Shown piece after piece: positions 1-9,342 of a stretch of DNA of 64,000 bases. The stretch is from Litoribacter populi (GTDB lineage Bacteria > Bacteroidota > Bacteroidia > Cytophagales > Cyclobacteriaceae). Within the stretch, counting starts at the first letter, position 1; each line of letters opens with the position of its first letter. The notes under the pieces are model-generated. The model saw only the letters and a list, made by a program, of their open reading frames with translations, searched no databases and was not told the origin of the DNA. The stretch is from contig NZ_VMKN01000002.1 in NCBI RefSeq assembly GCF_007483685.1, forward strand, positions 41,924 to 105,923. Reading direction: 5' to 3'. The position numbers and the translations under genes are program-made.

Positions 1-77
1 GGGTTTTTTCCGGACAAACATGGGTGAAAATAAGGAAAAAGAAGGCTGGGACACCCATTGTCAACCACTAAAAATTA

Positions 78-106
78 TGATTTAATTGAAAATCAATTAT
101 TTAATC
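78..106. repeat. AT-rich imperfect palindrome
   Basis: Two arms of the form TGATTtAATTGA and TCAATTatttAATCA face each other across three A residues. The element lies in the gene-free first 195 bases, beyond the end of the minus-strand ADH operon. It has no T-run of terminator type. It may be a protein site or chance in AT-rich sequence. Confidence 0.3.
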
Positions 107-140
107 AAAAATGGGACTGACGACTGTCGAAAACAGGAAA

Positions 141-180
141 AAGAGGCCCCCACTTATTACTAAATGGAAGCCTCGGGCCT
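141..180 (-). terminator. Probable intrinsic terminator of the ADH operon
   Basis: Read on the minus strand just after the stop at 196, AGGCCC (180-175) can pair with GGGCCT (149-144), followed by a short T-run (plus-strand A residues at 138-142). The loop is long and an alternative GAGGC/GCCTC pairing exists, so the exact stem is uncertain. Confidence 0.45.
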
Positions 181-195
181 GGTCATTTTAATTGA

Positions 196-678
196 TCATT
201 TTTTCCTCGCCATTATTGTAATTACAGCGGAAATGATTGCAGCTGTAGTACCTATTTTGATGGCTAATCTTTCAGGTTTAAGTCGCCACTCTGCTTTCCA
301 CCCCTTTTCTGCAAAAATATTTGGGATATATCCATTTTTTAAATCATCAACAATTCCCTCATACTCATTAACTCTATCGGCAAAAATCAAAGTAAGCCAG
401 TGGGTATAAGTATTTTCGCTAAATTGGAAAGCAAATCTTCGGAGCTTGCCGCTTAAACCGGTAGGAGGCATGGATGTCCCAAATACTGCCGAAATATTCG
501 GCCTTTCTATAGACCTTAACACTTCCATATTTACAAGTTGCTGTTTAGGCCGCTCCCAATTATAGCCTTTGTGTTCTTCATTGGTGCGATTCTTCAAGGG
601 GTAAGTGGGGTCATTTTTTGGGTCTGCATCAATCCCCCAACCTTTTATATGCGAATAATCTTTTGGTGTATTTTCCAT
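196..678 (-). CDS. Conserved hypothetical protein with C-terminal membrane segment
   Basis: A protein of 160 residues that I do not recognise by name. Residues 1-50 are polar and rich in Asp, Asn, Pro and Trp. The middle holds an amphipathic stretch (about 75-115), and the C-terminus (about 138-156) is a hydrophobic helix followed by Arg-Lys-Lys, so it looks like a tail-anchored membrane protein with most of the chain in the cytoplasm. There is no signal peptide. It starts 11 bases after the stop of the zinc alcohol dehydrogenase on the same strand and is very likely co-transcribed with it, which suggests a role linked to that enzyme. That link is an inference from position only. Confidence 0.75.
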   Translation of the reverse strand: MENTPKDYSHIKGWGIDADPKNDPTYPLKNRTNEEHKGYNWERPKQQLVNMEVLRSIERPNISAVFGTSMPPTGLSGKLRRFAFQFSENTYTHWLTLIFADRVNEYEGIVDDLKNGYIPNIFAEKGWKAEWRLKPERLAIKIGTTAAIISAVITIMARKK

Positions 679-689
679 AACATTTATCT

Positions 690-1844
690 TTATCTATTTG
701 CAGATGGTGGAATAAGTACCGGTTTGATACAATTATCTAGCTTCTCGGAGAAAATATGGTATGCATCCGAAATCTCCTCCAATGGAACCCTATGGGTGAT
801 CAAACCTTTTGGATCCAAAACGCCATTTTGAACATGTTCAATCATTTTGGGCAAAAGCCTTTTTACGGAGGCCTGGTTGGCGCGGATAGTTATTCCTTTA
901 TTGACCACATCGCCAATCGGTATCAAATTATCGGTAGGCCCATATACACCCACTATAGAGACGATCCCTCCTTTCTTCACACTATTGATGGCCCAATGGA
1001 GAGCAGTAGCAGAACCTGCTTGCAATATTAGCTTTCTCCCTGTGATAGTCTGCATCACATCGCCCGCTGCTTCGGCTCCTACTGCATCGATGCATACATC
1101 AGCACCCATCCAGTCGGTTTCCTTTTTGATGAAAAGAACTGGGTCGTCCATTGACTTGAAATTATAGGCCTCACATTGGGCATAATTTCGAGCAAATTCC
1201 AACCGGTATTCAATATGGTCAATCACAATCACACGCCCAGCTCCAAAAAGCCAAGAACATTTAGCAGCCATGATACCAATGGGTCCAGCTCCAAAGATCA
1301 CTACGGTATCTCCTTTTTGTATGCCCCCCATTTCGGCCGCTTGGTAGCCCGTAGGCACCACATCAGTCAGCAATACCGCATCATCCGGGTCCATTCCTTC
1401 CGGTATCACGGTTGGGCCGACATTCGCATATGGCACACGGACATATTCGGCTTGCCCTCCATCGTATCCACCAGCTGTATGGGAATATCCAAATATCCCC
1501 CCAACAGCCGTAGCCTGGGAATTGGCCTCGTGGCAATTTCCAAAAAGCCCCTGCTTACAGAAAGCACATTTGCCGCAGGCTATATTGAACGGAACTAATA
1601 CTTTGTCCCCGACTTTGACATTGGTGACTTCACTTCCTATTTCTTCCACCACGCCTACAAACTCGTGGCCGAAAGTGGAACCTACCCTGGTATCGGGCAC
1701 CAGCCCATTATAAAGGTGCAGATCGGAACCACAGATACAGGATCTCGTCACCCGTACAATGGCATCTTCGGGGTGCAATATGGTCGGTTCCGGTTTTTGG
1801 TCTATACGGACCCGTTTAGGGCCTCGGTAGTTCATTGCTAACAT
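690..1844 (-). CDS. Zinc-dependent alcohol dehydrogenase, formaldehyde dehydrogenase-like
   Basis: Medium-chain dehydrogenase of about 384 residues. From the ATG at 1844, the catalytic zinc site is Cys38 (CICGSD) with His60-Glu61 (GHEFVG) and Asp161. The structural zinc loop has Cys90, 93, 96 and 104. The Rossmann motif GAGPIG is at 185-190 and the acidic residue in VIVIDH (Asp209) predicts NAD rather than NADP. The length and the loop after the structural zinc match the formaldehyde/glutathione-independent branch of the family; the true substrate cannot be read from sequence. A longer reading from a GTG at 1877 adds 11 residues, but homologues normally begin near the MLAMxYRGP block, so I prefer 1844. 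It is the first gene of a two-gene unit with the 160-residue protein downstream. Confidence 0.88.
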   Translation of the reverse strand: MLAMNYRGPKRVRIDQKPEPTILHPEDAIVRVTRSCICGSDLHLYNGLVPDTRVGSTFGHEFVGVVEEIGSEVTNVKVGDKVLVPFNIACGKCAFCKQGLFGNCHEANSQATAVGGIFGYSHTAGGYDGGQAEYVRVPYANVGPTVIPEGMDPDDAVLLTDVVPTGYQAAEMGGIQKGDTVVIFGAGPIGIMAAKCSWLFGAGRVIVIDHIEYRLEFARNYAQCEAYNFKSMDDPVLFIKKETDWMGADVCIDAVGAEAAGDVMQTITGRKLILQAGSATALHWAINSVKKGGIVSIVGVYGPTDNLIPIGDVVNKGITIRANQASVKRLLPKMIEHVQNGVLDPKGLITHRVPLEEISDAYHIFSEKLDNCIKPVLIPPSANR

Positions 1845-2140
1845 AGCGGTTGGTTTTGTGGTTGTGAAAAATTGCACGCCTTATACGGCAAACATCAGCC
1901 GTCAAGACCACTTGATGTAAAGCAAAACCATGCCACCTCAATTCATAAAAATGTTCAAATCATATTTTCAAACTGGTTTAAATCCAACAAATTCAACTCG
2001 CAACCTCCACATAATCAGATAATAGGTGACTAGCATGTAAAAGCAATTTTAGACCCTACCAAATTATCTTTTTCCTACTCCATTATTGTGCTCTTAAAAA
2101 ATAACTTTAGCTTAGCATACTTAATTTAATTACCGCCCTT
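1845..2140. other. Divergent intergenic region, ADH and amidase
   Basis: About 296 bases without a credible gene. It must hold divergent promoters for the ADH operon (minus) and the amidase (plus). I find no exact TAnnTTTG box for either. An ACGGC/GCCGT inverted repeat at about 1884-1901 lies upstream of the ADH start and could be a regulatory site. Confidence 0.4.
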
Positions 2141-3601
2141 ATGATGTATTCGTTTATTTATAAGTCAGCCACCGAGTTGGCTACTCTCATTCGTGAGCAA
2201 AAAGCCAGTAGTGAGGAAATTGTCAAAGAACACCTAGACTATATAAAATCTACCAATAATAAATTTAACGCCCTGATAAGTATTTTTGAGGAAGAGGCTT
2301 TGGAAACGGCCAAAACCCGTGACATTGAGGCGAAAAATGGACAGTTTTTAGGACCACTCCACGGTGTGCCCGTCACTATTAAGGAACAGTTTTGGATCAA
2401 GGGAAAAAGCAGTACGGCCAATTTCAAAATGCTCAAGGATTTTATTGGGCCCGAGGATGCTGTTGTGGTCCAAAGGATTAAAGCGAGCGGGGCGGTCATT
2501 CTTGGACAGACCAATGTACCTCAAAACCTGTTGGATTTTCAAGTTTGGGGTGATCTTTATCCTGAAGGAAAAAATCCGTACAATTCAGACCACACTCCGG
2601 GCGGAAGCACAGGAGGTGGGGCAGCAGCCTTGGCGGCAGGCTTTACCCCATTGGAGCTGGGAACGGACTTTGGCGGATCAGTAAGGATTCCGGCTAGTTT
2701 CTGTGGCCTTTATGGCTTAAAGCCAACGGATAAAACTGTACCCCTACACGGAAACCTACCGCTTCCAAAAGGCGCAAATACATTTTTAATCCACATGGCT
2801 CAGGCAGGCCCGCTAGGGCGAAATCTGGAGGACGTGGAAACCCTCTGGAAGGTCATCAAAGGGCCACATGAAAGTGACCGGAACATCCCACAAATAGATT
2901 GGAAAGAACCTGTGGACAAACCGCTGTCCGAATTTAAAATCGCTTGGACGGACGCATGGCCTGGTTATGAAGCCAGCAACGAAGTTTCTTCAAAGCTCAA
3001 AGAGCTTATAGACAAGCTTGACGCCGAAGGCACCAAAACCCATAAGCAAACCCCATCGGACAACCTGCATGAGGATAGCTTAAAGCTTTTTATGAGCCTT
3101 TTTCCCTACGTGATAAGCAACGGCACACCATGGTTTGTTAGAGCGATTATCAAGTTCCAATTGAAGAAAGGGTTGCTCAAAGGAAGCCCGCGATACTGGG
3201 AAGTGCTGAACAAAGCTTTCAAACTTCATATCAACCATTATGCGGAGGTCATGCTCACCAAAAGCCAGATCACTCAGAAATGGGAAGAGTATTTCAGAGA
3301 ATATGATTTCCTGATCTGTCCGGTATCATTTGGTCCAGCTTACAAAAGGTGCAAATTGGGAAGCAAACTCACTTACGAAGGAAAAGAGCTAAAATACTTA
3401 GACTATGTATTTCCTTACTTAGCCTGCTTCAATGCCTCGGGCAATCCAGCGGTGACCATTCCGCTAGGATTGAGCAAGGAAGGGCTACCGGTCGGTGTGC
3501 AAATTGTAGGCCCCCATTGGAGTGAGCCCCAACTCTTGGCATTTGCCAAAAAAGTAGCGGCGCTGACCCCTGGTTTTGTCCGACCTGAGGGACTTTTGTA
3601 A
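2141..3601 (+). CDS. Amidase signature family protein (FAAH-like)
   Basis: A 486-residue amidase. The Ser-cisSer-Lys catalytic triad of the family is present: Lys81 in the VTIKEQ block, Ser156 in GGSTGGG and Ser180 in GTDFGGSVRIPA. The N-terminal helix carrying LATLIREQKASSEEIV is typical of the family. It lacks a signal peptide, so it should act in the cytoplasm. Organisation resembles the fatty acid amide hydrolase and GatA-like branch, but it is not GatA because no gatB or gatC lies nearby and the C-terminus (from about 300) differs. Substrate unknown: small carboxamides or acyl amides are possible. The second Ser of the usual GGSSGG is Thr here, a substitution that need not affect the triad. 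An alpha/beta hydrolase follows 59 bases downstream on the same strand. Confidence 0.88.
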   Translation: MMYSFIYKSATELATLIREQKASSEEIVKEHLDYIKSTNNKFNALISIFEEEALETAKTRDIEAKNGQFLGPLHGVPVTIKEQFWIKGKSSTANFKMLKDFIGPEDAVVVQRIKASGAVILGQTNVPQNLLDFQVWGDLYPEGKNPYNSDHTPGGSTGGGAAALAAGFTPLELGTDFGGSVRIPASFCGLYGLKPTDKTVPLHGNLPLPKGANTFLIHMAQAGPLGRNLEDVETLWKVIKGPHESDRNIPQIDWKEPVDKPLSEFKIAWTDAWPGYEASNEVSSKLKELIDKLDAEGTKTHKQTPSDNLHEDSLKLFMSLFPYVISNGTPWFVRAIIKFQLKKGLLKGSPRYWEVLNKAFKLHINHYAEVMLTKSQITQKWEEYFREYDFLICPVSFGPAYKRCKLGSKLTYEGKELKYLDYVFPYLACFNASGNPAVTIPLGLSKEGLPVGVQIVGPHWSEPQLLAFAKKVAALTPGFVRPEGLL

Positions 3602-3613
3602 TGAGAAACAATT

Positions 3614-3647
3614 GGCTAGCAATCCCGTGTTAAGGGATTGACTAACC
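3614..3647. repeat. Inverted repeat between amidase and hydrolase genes
   Basis: Arms 3614-3626 and 3634-3647 pair over CAATCCC/GGGATTG, continuing through CTA/TAG with one bulge and one mismatch; the loop is 7 bases. No T-run follows in either direction, so it is not a standard terminator. It could be an mRNA stability or processing hairpin in a two-gene transcript. Confidence 0.5.
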
Positions 3648-3660
3648 TTGAATAAGCTAC

Positions 3661-4515
3661 ATGCAATCCATAGATATAAAGGCCACTGACGGCTTTCTGA
3701 TCAAAGCCAACTGGTTTGCCCCCACCACCCCAAATGAGCGGGTGGTGGTCATTTCTGCAGCTACGGGGGTTAGGCAGGAATTTTACGGCCCTTTCGCAGC
3801 ACATCTGGCCAGTCTGGGCTACACGGTTTACACTTACGATTACAGAGGGATCGGAAAGAGTAGCCCGCCAAAGCTCAGAGGTTTTAAGGCAACCATGAGG
3901 GATTGGGCAACAAAAGATTTCAAAGGTGTCACCGATTACATACAAACCCGACACCCATCCTTCAGCAAATTCATGGTTGGCCATAGCGTAGGTGGGATTT
4001 TCATGGGCTTAAGTGATGCTCATCAGGCCTATGACGGCCTCATTACCGTGGCGGCCCAACATGGATATTGGAAACATTTCCATCTTCATTACAAGCCCCT
4101 AGTCCTTTCGCTTTTCCATGTAATACTGCCCACCTTCAATAATCTTTATGGCTACTTCCCATCCCATTATGTTAACCTTGGGGAGCCGCTACCTTATGGT
4201 GTAGCCAAGGATTGGCGCACCCTGATCACCCACCCTAATTCCATCATGAAACTGGCAGCCATGTCCGAAAATCATTACGCTGATATAAGCCAGCCCGTTC
4301 TTTCCATCAGCATTGACGACGACCTTATGGCTCCCAAAAAGGCCGTTGACCGCTTTGCCCAATCCATCCTAATTAATGCCCCTGTGAAAAGGGTTCATAT
4401 CCTACCTGCGGATCATGATGTGAAATCCATTGGGCATATCAATTTCTTTAGGAAAAAATTCAGTGAGAGTTTATGGAAAATCCCGCTGGAATGGCTGGAA
4501 GATTTCCCAAAGTGA
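3661..4515 (+). CDS. Alpha/beta hydrolase, serine hydrolase type
   Basis: Protein of 284 residues with an alpha/beta hydrolase fold. The oxyanion region follows the VVISAATG strand, YDYRGIGKS is the usual turn after strand 4, and the nucleophile elbow is GHSVGG (Ser109). Candidate acid residues are in SIDDDLMAP (Asp219-221), and the catalytic His is probably His259 in IGHINFF. A lid-like insertion spans roughly 135-200. There is no signal peptide. Its sequence is of the YheT/esterase-like group widely found in Bacteroidota; a specific substrate cannot be assigned. It shares strand with the amidase and may be co-transcribed. Confidence 0.82.
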   Translation: MQSIDIKATDGFLIKANWFAPTTPNERVVVISAATGVRQEFYGPFAAHLASLGYTVYTYDYRGIGKSSPPKLRGFKATMRDWATKDFKGVTDYIQTRHPSFSKFMVGHSVGGIFMGLSDAHQAYDGLITVAAQHGYWKHFHLHYKPLVLSLFHVILPTFNNLYGYFPSHYVNLGEPLPYGVAKDWRTLITHPNSIMKLAAMSENHYADISQPVLSISIDDDLMAPKKAVDRFAQSILINAPVKRVHILPADHDVKSIGHINFFRKKFSESLWKIPLEWLEDFPK

Positions 4516-4547
4516 TTAGTGTCACCAAGAGTCCACAATATTTCCCC

Positions 4548-4555
4548 TAATTTTG
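4548..4555 (+). promoter_or_regulatory. Putative -7 box of the tlpA-like gene
   Basis: TAATTTTG matches the Bacteroidota -7 consensus TAnnTTTG and lies 23 bases before the ATG at 4579. No clear TTTG -33 box is found at the standard spacing, so support is partial. Confidence 0.4.
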
Positions 4556-4578
4556 AAGATTAATATATTTACGTATAA

Positions 4579-5160
4579 ATGGATTGGAAGAAAGAGTTTA
4601 AAAGCTGGGGAATAATACTGGCGGTCTTTGCCTTATTATATTTTACGGGCTTGATCACTCCAATTGTGGGCGGACTTCAATCCGTGATGCTTTCCACAGG
4701 ATTGCTAAAACCAAACGTACTGCTTGAAAACAAAGAGCACCAAAACTTTGATTACAGGGGCCGACTCACTGATATGGAAGGGAACGTGGTGGATCTGAAG
4801 GATTTTAAAGGTAAAACTTTATTTATCAACCTTTGGGCGACATGGTGCCCTCCTTGTCGAGCAGAAATGCCGCATATCGCAGAATTATACAAAAAAGTCA
4901 ATCATAAAGAGGACATAGCATTTTTGATGATTGCGCTGGATGATGACTTTCAAAAGAGTAAAAACTTTCTTGCCAAGAAAACATGGAAGTTTCCCGTATA
5001 CCACGCCAGTCATGGTTTAAACGGCTCCCTACAAAGCCAATCCATCCCCACCACCCTCGTAGTTAACCCTGCCGGAGAAATTGTTTTCTATCATGAAGGC
5101 ATGAGTAATTTTAATACGAAAGACTTTGAGGAATTTTTATTAAATCAGTCAAATCTTTAA
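4579..5160 (+). CDS. TlpA/ResA-family membrane-anchored thioredoxin
   Basis: A 193-residue protein. Residues 11-31 form one hydrophobic segment that should anchor it in the inner membrane with the rest in the periplasm. The thioredoxin-like domain runs from about 57 to the end, with the redox motif WATWCPPC (Cys90, Cys93) and the cis-proline loop QSIPTTLVVN. Proteins of this kind reduce or exchange disulfides in the periplasm, for example on apocytochromes c. The neighbouring lipoprotein gene 73 bases downstream may share its transcript, although an inverted repeat lies between. No cytochrome c maturation genes are adjacent, so its client is unknown. Confidence 0.87.
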   Translation: MDWKKEFKSWGIILAVFALLYFTGLITPIVGGLQSVMLSTGLLKPNVLLENKEHQNFDYRGRLTDMEGNVVDLKDFKGKTLFINLWATWCPPCRAEMPHIAELYKKVNHKEDIAFLMIALDDDFQKSKNFLAKKTWKFPVYHASHGLNGSLQSQSIPTTLVVNPAGEIVFYHEGMSNFNTKDFEEFLLNQSNL

Positions 5161-5194
5161 AAGACTTGCCTTTTTTCCCCAAAAAAAATTGACT

Positions 5195-5236
5195 CATAAC
5201 TAAATATAATTTAATTTTAAAAAACCATTAGTTATG
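5195..5236 (+). promoter_or_regulatory. Inverted repeat that includes a start codon
   Basis: CATAACTAA (5195-5203) is the exact reverse complement of TTAGTTATG (5228-5236), whose last three bases are the ATG of the downstream lipoprotein gene. The 24-base spacer is almost all A and T. In mRNA the arms could form a 9-bp stem that hides the start codon; in DNA they could be a protein site. Confidence 0.5.
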
Positions 5237-6391
5237 AATAAAGTTCTATACATTCCCATTTTGTTCCTTCTGCTAGCTTGTGGCTCAAAAGTAGAAAAAA
5301 ACTCTTCTAACCCCACCTCCTATGTTCTTGAGAAAGTGGATTCCTTTCTGGTGGACCACCTGACCCATGTTCGTATCATGGACTATAGCCCTGAAGAGGA
5401 CATATTCTTGGCTTTTTCTGAAGGGGACGACAATTTTATGGAGTTGGATCTCAGCGGAAAAATTCTTAAAACCGTCAACAGAAAAGGAGAAGGACCCGAT
5501 ACTTATGGCGCACGCAACCCTGTAGCTCTAAGCTTTGGTCCGTATGGAGACCGGATGGTCCAAACCTCTTTTCAATTAATCAGCTATGACAAGGATTACC
5601 GCCAAACCCATAAAAGCGGTATCCGAAATATGTTGCCAGTAAGAGCCAATGTACCTCTGGGGAAAAATCAATATTTTAAACTGGATGGAGAGTATCATTA
5701 CCTTGTCGGCCCAACTACCTATCTATCAAGTCACGCTCTCATCCATAATGAAGAAGGAAGGGATACGCTTCAGAATTTTTTGGTTCTAAATTTTGAAACT
5801 GGGGCATTAAAAAGCGCCGTACCTTATGGCCCTGAAGGTGTGTATAAAGAAACGGACCAAATTTTTTATAACCTTATGGGAAAATCATATTTTATCCAAG
5901 GTGATGAATTGTTTGTAGCCCAGAATTTAGGCAGTTCAATCCAGGTTTATGATCTCCAAAACGACTTTGAGCTTTCCCGCCAAATACCAATTTCGCATAA
6001 AACCTGGAAAAAGGCCTCTCCACTGCCTCTTGGCAGCAATACTGATAATGAAAAGGTAAATGCCATCTTTCACACTTCAGGTCGAAATAAATCTTTATAC
6101 CCCATCAATGAAAACACCTTCTTATTGAGCTATTATACGGGTATATCTCAAAGTAAATATGAAACCTTCCAATCGGAAGGCACTTCTTTTATGCCCAAGA
6201 ATCTATTGGAAGAAAACAAACTGCTAGTTTTTCACGACGGAAAACAACTTGAGGGTGAAATCGACCTCCCTCCTGGCACCATTTTATTCCCCCTTCCTGA
6301 TGACCGACTATTGGTCCTTGATGAGGTCAGCGAAGAAGTGGAAGAAGAGTTTACAAAGTATAGTATATACCAGTTGAAACAAAGTAATTGA
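5234..6391 (+). CDS. Lipoprotein of DUF4221 / six-bladed propeller type
   Basis: A 385-residue predicted lipoprotein: the N-terminus has a hydrophobic stretch ending in the lipobox LLLAC, with Cys16 as the lipidation site. The mature chain is rich in beta strands with repeated patterns such as the LDLSGKILKTV and LNFETGALKS segments, as in Bacteroidota DUF4221 or 6-bladed beta-propeller lipoproteins. The family assignment is from pattern recognition, not a search. It should sit on the inner or outer membrane facing the periplasm or surface. Function is unknown. Ser follows the +1 Cys-Gly, giving no strong retention signal. A terminator follows at once. Confidence 0.75.
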   Translation: MNKVLYIPILFLLLACGSKVEKNSSNPTSYVLEKVDSFLVDHLTHVRIMDYSPEEDIFLAFSEGDDNFMELDLSGKILKTVNRKGEGPDTYGARNPVALSFGPYGDRMVQTSFQLISYDKDYRQTHKSGIRNMLPVRANVPLGKNQYFKLDGEYHYLVGPTTYLSSHALIHNEEGRDTLQNFLVLNFETGALKSAVPYGPEGVYKETDQIFYNLMGKSYFIQGDELFVAQNLGSSIQVYDLQNDFELSRQIPISHKTWKKASPLPLGSNTDNEKVNAIFHTSGRNKSLYPINENTFLLSYYTGISQSKYETFQSEGTSFMPKNLLEENKLLVFHDGKQLEGEIDLPPGTILFPLPDDRLLVLDEVSEEVEEEFTKYSIYQLKQSN

Positions 6392-6398
6392 GGATTTT

Positions 6399-6428
6399 AA
6401 AAAAGGCTTAATACTAAGCCTTTTTTTT
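6399..6428 (+). terminator. Intrinsic terminator after the lipoprotein gene
   Basis: AAGGCTTA (6403-6410) pairs with TAAGCCTT (6415-6422), loop ATAC, followed by an uninterrupted T-run to 6428. It ends the plus-strand unit before leuS. Confidence 0.85.
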
Positions 6429-6477
6429 ACCCCCGCTGTTATCATATCGCTTTCCCTCATCCTTTCAATAATTTGTT

Positions 6478-6485
6478 TAATTTTG
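6478..6485 (+). promoter_or_regulatory. Putative -7 box of leuS
   Basis: TAATTTTG fits TAnnTTTG and lies 35 bases before the ATG at 6521. The box falls inside the N-terminal extension of the longer reading from 6473, which argues that translation starts at 6521. A matching -33 TTTG is not evident. Confidence 0.45.
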
Positions 6486-6520
6486 CAACCTATCTCAAAA
6501 CCGTAAACAATTCGCTGATA

Positions 6521-9295
6521 ATGGCTGAATATAATTTTCAAGAAGTAGAAAAAAAATGGCAGGCATACTGGGAGCAAAACCAGATTTTCAATGCCCAACC
6601 GGACACTTCCAAACCTAAGTTTTATTCCCTGGATATGTTTCCCTACCCCTCCGGCGCAGGGCTACATGTTGGCCATCCACTGGGTTATATTGCATCCGAC
6701 ATTGTGACCAGATTCAAAAGGTCAAAAGGTTTCAATGTGCTCCACCCAATGGGTTACGATTCTTTCGGCCTCCCGGCAGAGCAATATGCCATCCAAACCG
6801 GTCAACACCCCGCTCTTACCACTGAGGAAAATATTGCCCGCTACACCCAGCAGTTAAAGAACATCGGTTTTGCATTTGATTGGTCCAAAGAGGTGAGAAC
6901 TTCGGACCCAAGCTACTACAAGTGGACCCAGTGGATCTTCATGCAGATTTTTAATTCCTATTATGACAATAAGGAAAGAAAGGCCAAAAGCATAGCATCA
7001 CTGATTCAAATTTTCAACGAAGAAGGAAACCTGAACGTTGACGCCGCTTGCGATGAGGATACACCATTCTTTACCGCTCATGAATGGAATGACTTTACTG
7101 AAAAGCAGCAGCAGGAAATGTTGCTTAAATACCGCTTGACTTTTTTAGCGGAAACCACGGTGAACTGGTGTTCTGCTCTGGGAACCGTCCTTTCCAACGA
7201 TGAAGTGAAGGATGGCTATTCCGAAAGAGGGGGACATCCAGTGGAAAGAAAGAAAATGATGCAATGGAGCATGCGAATCACCGCTTATGCCGAAAGATTG
7301 CTGCAAGATCTTGAAACTGTAGAATGGGCCGAGCCGATCAAAGAAATGCAACGCAACTGGATAGGAAAATCCATAGGTGCGGAAATGACCTTTAGGGTAA
7401 TCGGAAAAGCTGAAAAAATTAAAGTTTTCACCACCCGCATTGACACTATATACGGAGTGACTTATTTGGCTTTGGCTCCGGAAAGCGAACTTGTGGACAG
7501 TCTTGTGACGCCTGAGCAAGCTGAAGAGGTAAAAGCCTACGTGGAAGTGGCCAAAAACCGCTCCGAAAGAGACCGAATGACTGATGTGAAACACATCACA
7601 GGGGTCTTCACCGGTTCTTATGGAGTAAATCCTTTTAATGGAGAAAAGTTGCCTATCTGGGTGGCGGATTATGTACTTGCCGGATATGGAACTGGAGCAG
7701 TGATGGCCGTTCCGGCTCATGATGATAGAGATTATGCTTTTGCAAAGCACTTTGGACTAGACATTCGCCAAGTGGTGGAAGGTAGTATGGAGGACGGCGC
7801 TTTTTCCGCCAAGGAGGGCAAAATCATCAACTCTGACTTCCTCGACGGGCTCACCGTACAGGAAGCCTTGAAAAAAGGCATTGAACACCTAGAGGACAAA
7901 AAACTAGGCAAGGCTAAAATTCAATACAGAATGCGTGACGCTATTTTCACGCGTCAGCGATATTGGGGGGAGCCACTTCCTGTGTATTTCAAGGATGGCT
8001 TGCCTTATTTGATCGAAGAAAAAGATCTGCCACTGGTGTTGCCTGAAGTCGATAAATACTTACCAACTGAGGATGGAGAGCCGCCATTGGGAAGAGCCAC
8101 GGATTGGACTTACAAAACTTCTGAAGGGGAGTTTCCTTTAGAAAAAAGCACCATGCCTGGATGGGCTGGGTCAAGCTGGTATTTCTTCCGCTACATGGAT
8201 CCCAAAAATGATGATGTTTTTGCTGCTAAGGACAAACTTGATTATTGGGGAAATGTGGATTTATATATCGGCGGGGCGGAGCATGCTACAGGGCACTTGC
8301 TTTACAGCCGTTTCTGGACCAAATTCCTTTATGATTTAGGGTTGGTAAAGGTAAAAGAGCCTTTCCAGAAGATGATCAATCAAGGTATGATCCAAGGGAG
8401 ATCTAATTTTGTCTATAGAATTAAAGGCACCAACACATTTGTCAGCTATGGTTTGAAAGACCAACATGACACTTCTGCCATGCATGTGGATGTCAACATT
8501 GTTTATAATGATCAACTGAATTTAGAGAAATTCAAGACTTGGAGACCGGACTTGAAGGATGCTGAATTTATTTTGGAGGACGGCAAATACATCTGCGGTT
8601 CAGAAGTGGAAAAAATGTCCAAATCCAAATACAACGTGGTGAATCCTGATGATATCATCGCCAGGTATGGAGCAGACACATTAAGGTTATATGAAATGTT
8701 CCTTGGCCCATTAGAACAGTTTAAGCCATGGAACACCAACGGAATTGATGGGGTTTTCAAGTTTTTAAGAAAGCTCTGGAACCTATATCATGACAACAAT
8801 GGGAATCTGGCCATTTCGGAAGAAAAGGCAAGCCCCGAAGAATTGAAGTCACTTCATAAAACTATCAAGAAGGCTGAGGATGACATGAAGAATTATTCTT
8901 TCAACACTTCTGTATCGAGTTTTATGATCTGCGTCAATGAGCTGACGGCCTTGAAGTGTAACAAGAGAGAAATTTTGGAGCCTTTGGCAATAGTAGTTGC
9001 GCCATATGCCCCGCATATTGCAGAAGAGCTTTATTCAAGACTTGGACACACAACTTCTGTGGTAGAAGCCAGCTATCCTGAGTTTAAGGAAGAGCATTTG
9101 GTGGAAAACAGCCATGAATATCCGGTTTCCATCAATGGCAAAATGAGAACAAAGCTTGCGTTACCCTTGAGCCTCACCAAGGCTGAAATTGAGGAAGCTG
9201 CCATGCAGAATGAGGTGGTGCAAAAATGGCTTGACGGCAATCAGCCGAAGAAGGTCATCGTGGTGCCAGGGAAAATCATTAATGTAGTGGTGTAA
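6521..9295 (+). CDS. leuS: Leucyl-tRNA synthetase
   Basis: Class Ia aminoacyl-tRNA synthetase of 924 residues that charges tRNA-Leu. The ATP-binding signatures are HVGH (49-52, in [16 protein letters not shown]) and KMSKS (698-702). Between them lies the CP1 editing domain, and the C-terminal anticodon-binding part ends in the usual [16 protein letters not shown] strand. Residues about 145-215 carry an acidic insertion before [15 protein letters not shown], a shape familiar from Bacteroidota LeuRS. I chose the ATG at 6521 (MAEYNF) over 6473, because MAEYNFxxVEKKWQ is the conserved N-terminus and a -7 box lies in between. It is monocistronic between two terminators. Confidence 0.97.
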   Translation: MAEYNFQEVEKKWQAYWEQNQIFNAQPDTSKPKFYSLDMFPYPSGAGLHVGHPLGYIASDIVTRFKRSKGFNVLHPMGYDSFGLPAEQYAIQTGQHPALTTEENIARYTQQLKNIGFAFDWSKEVRTSDPSYYKWTQWIFMQIFNSYYDNKERKAKSIASLIQIFNEEGNLNVDAACDEDTPFFTAHEWNDFTEKQQQEMLLKYRLTFLAETTVNWCSALGTVLSNDEVKDGYSERGGHPVERKKMMQWSMRITAYAERLLQDLETVEWAEPIKEMQRNWIGKSIGAEMTFRVIGKAEKIKVFTTRIDTIYGVTYLALAPESELVDSLVTPEQAEEVKAYVEVAKNRSERDRMTDVKHITGVFTGSYGVNPFNGEKLPIWVADYVLAGYGTGAVMAVPAHDDRDYAFAKHFGLDIRQVVEGSMEDGAFSAKEGKIINSDFLDGLTVQEALKKGIEHLEDKKLGKAKIQYRMRDAIFTRQRYWGEPLPVYFKDGLPYLIEEKDLPLVLPEVDKYLPTEDGEPPLGRATDWTYKTSEGEFPLEKSTMPGWAGSSWYFFRYMDPKNDDVFAAKDKLDYWGNVDLYIGGAEHATGHLLYSRFWTKFLYDLGLVKVKEPFQKMINQGMIQGRSNFVYRIKGTNTFVSYGLKDQHDTSAMHVDVNIVYNDQLNLEKFKTWRPDLKDAEFILEDGKYICGSEVEKMSKSKYNVVNPDDIIARYGADTLRLYEMFLGPLEQFKPWNTNGIDGVFKFLRKLWNLYHDNNGNLAISEEKASPEELKSLHKTIKKAEDDMKNYSFNTSVSSFMICVNELTALKCNKREILEPLAIVVAPYAPHIAEELYSRLGHTTSVVEASYPEFKEEHLVENSHEYPVSINGKMRTKLALPLSLTKAEIEEAAMQNEVVQKWLDGNQPKKVIVVPGKIINVVV

Positions 9296-9299
9296 TTTA

Positions 9300-9342
9300 A
9301 AAAGGCCAGGCAGGATTTTTAAAACCTGCCTGGCCTTTTTTT
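9300..9342. terminator. Strong bidirectional terminator after leuS
   Basis: GGCCAGGCAGG (9304-9314) pairs perfectly with CCTGCCTGGCC (9325-9335). It is flanked by an A-run on the left and a T-run (9336-9342) on the right, so it can end leuS (plus) and also the convergent small gene at 9341-9535 (minus). Confidence 0.92.

Noticed and set aside
164-409. A plus-strand 81-residue ORF with a hydrophobic start
   Set aside because: It is the shadow of the minus-strand 160-residue gene, and its hydrophobicity comes from the complement of that gene's C-terminal helix and Lys/Arg tail.
2141-3601. Amidase thought to be inactive because GGSS is GGST
   Set aside because: The cis-Ser (Ser156), the nucleophile Ser180 and Lys81 are all kept; the Thr is at a neighbouring position that varies.
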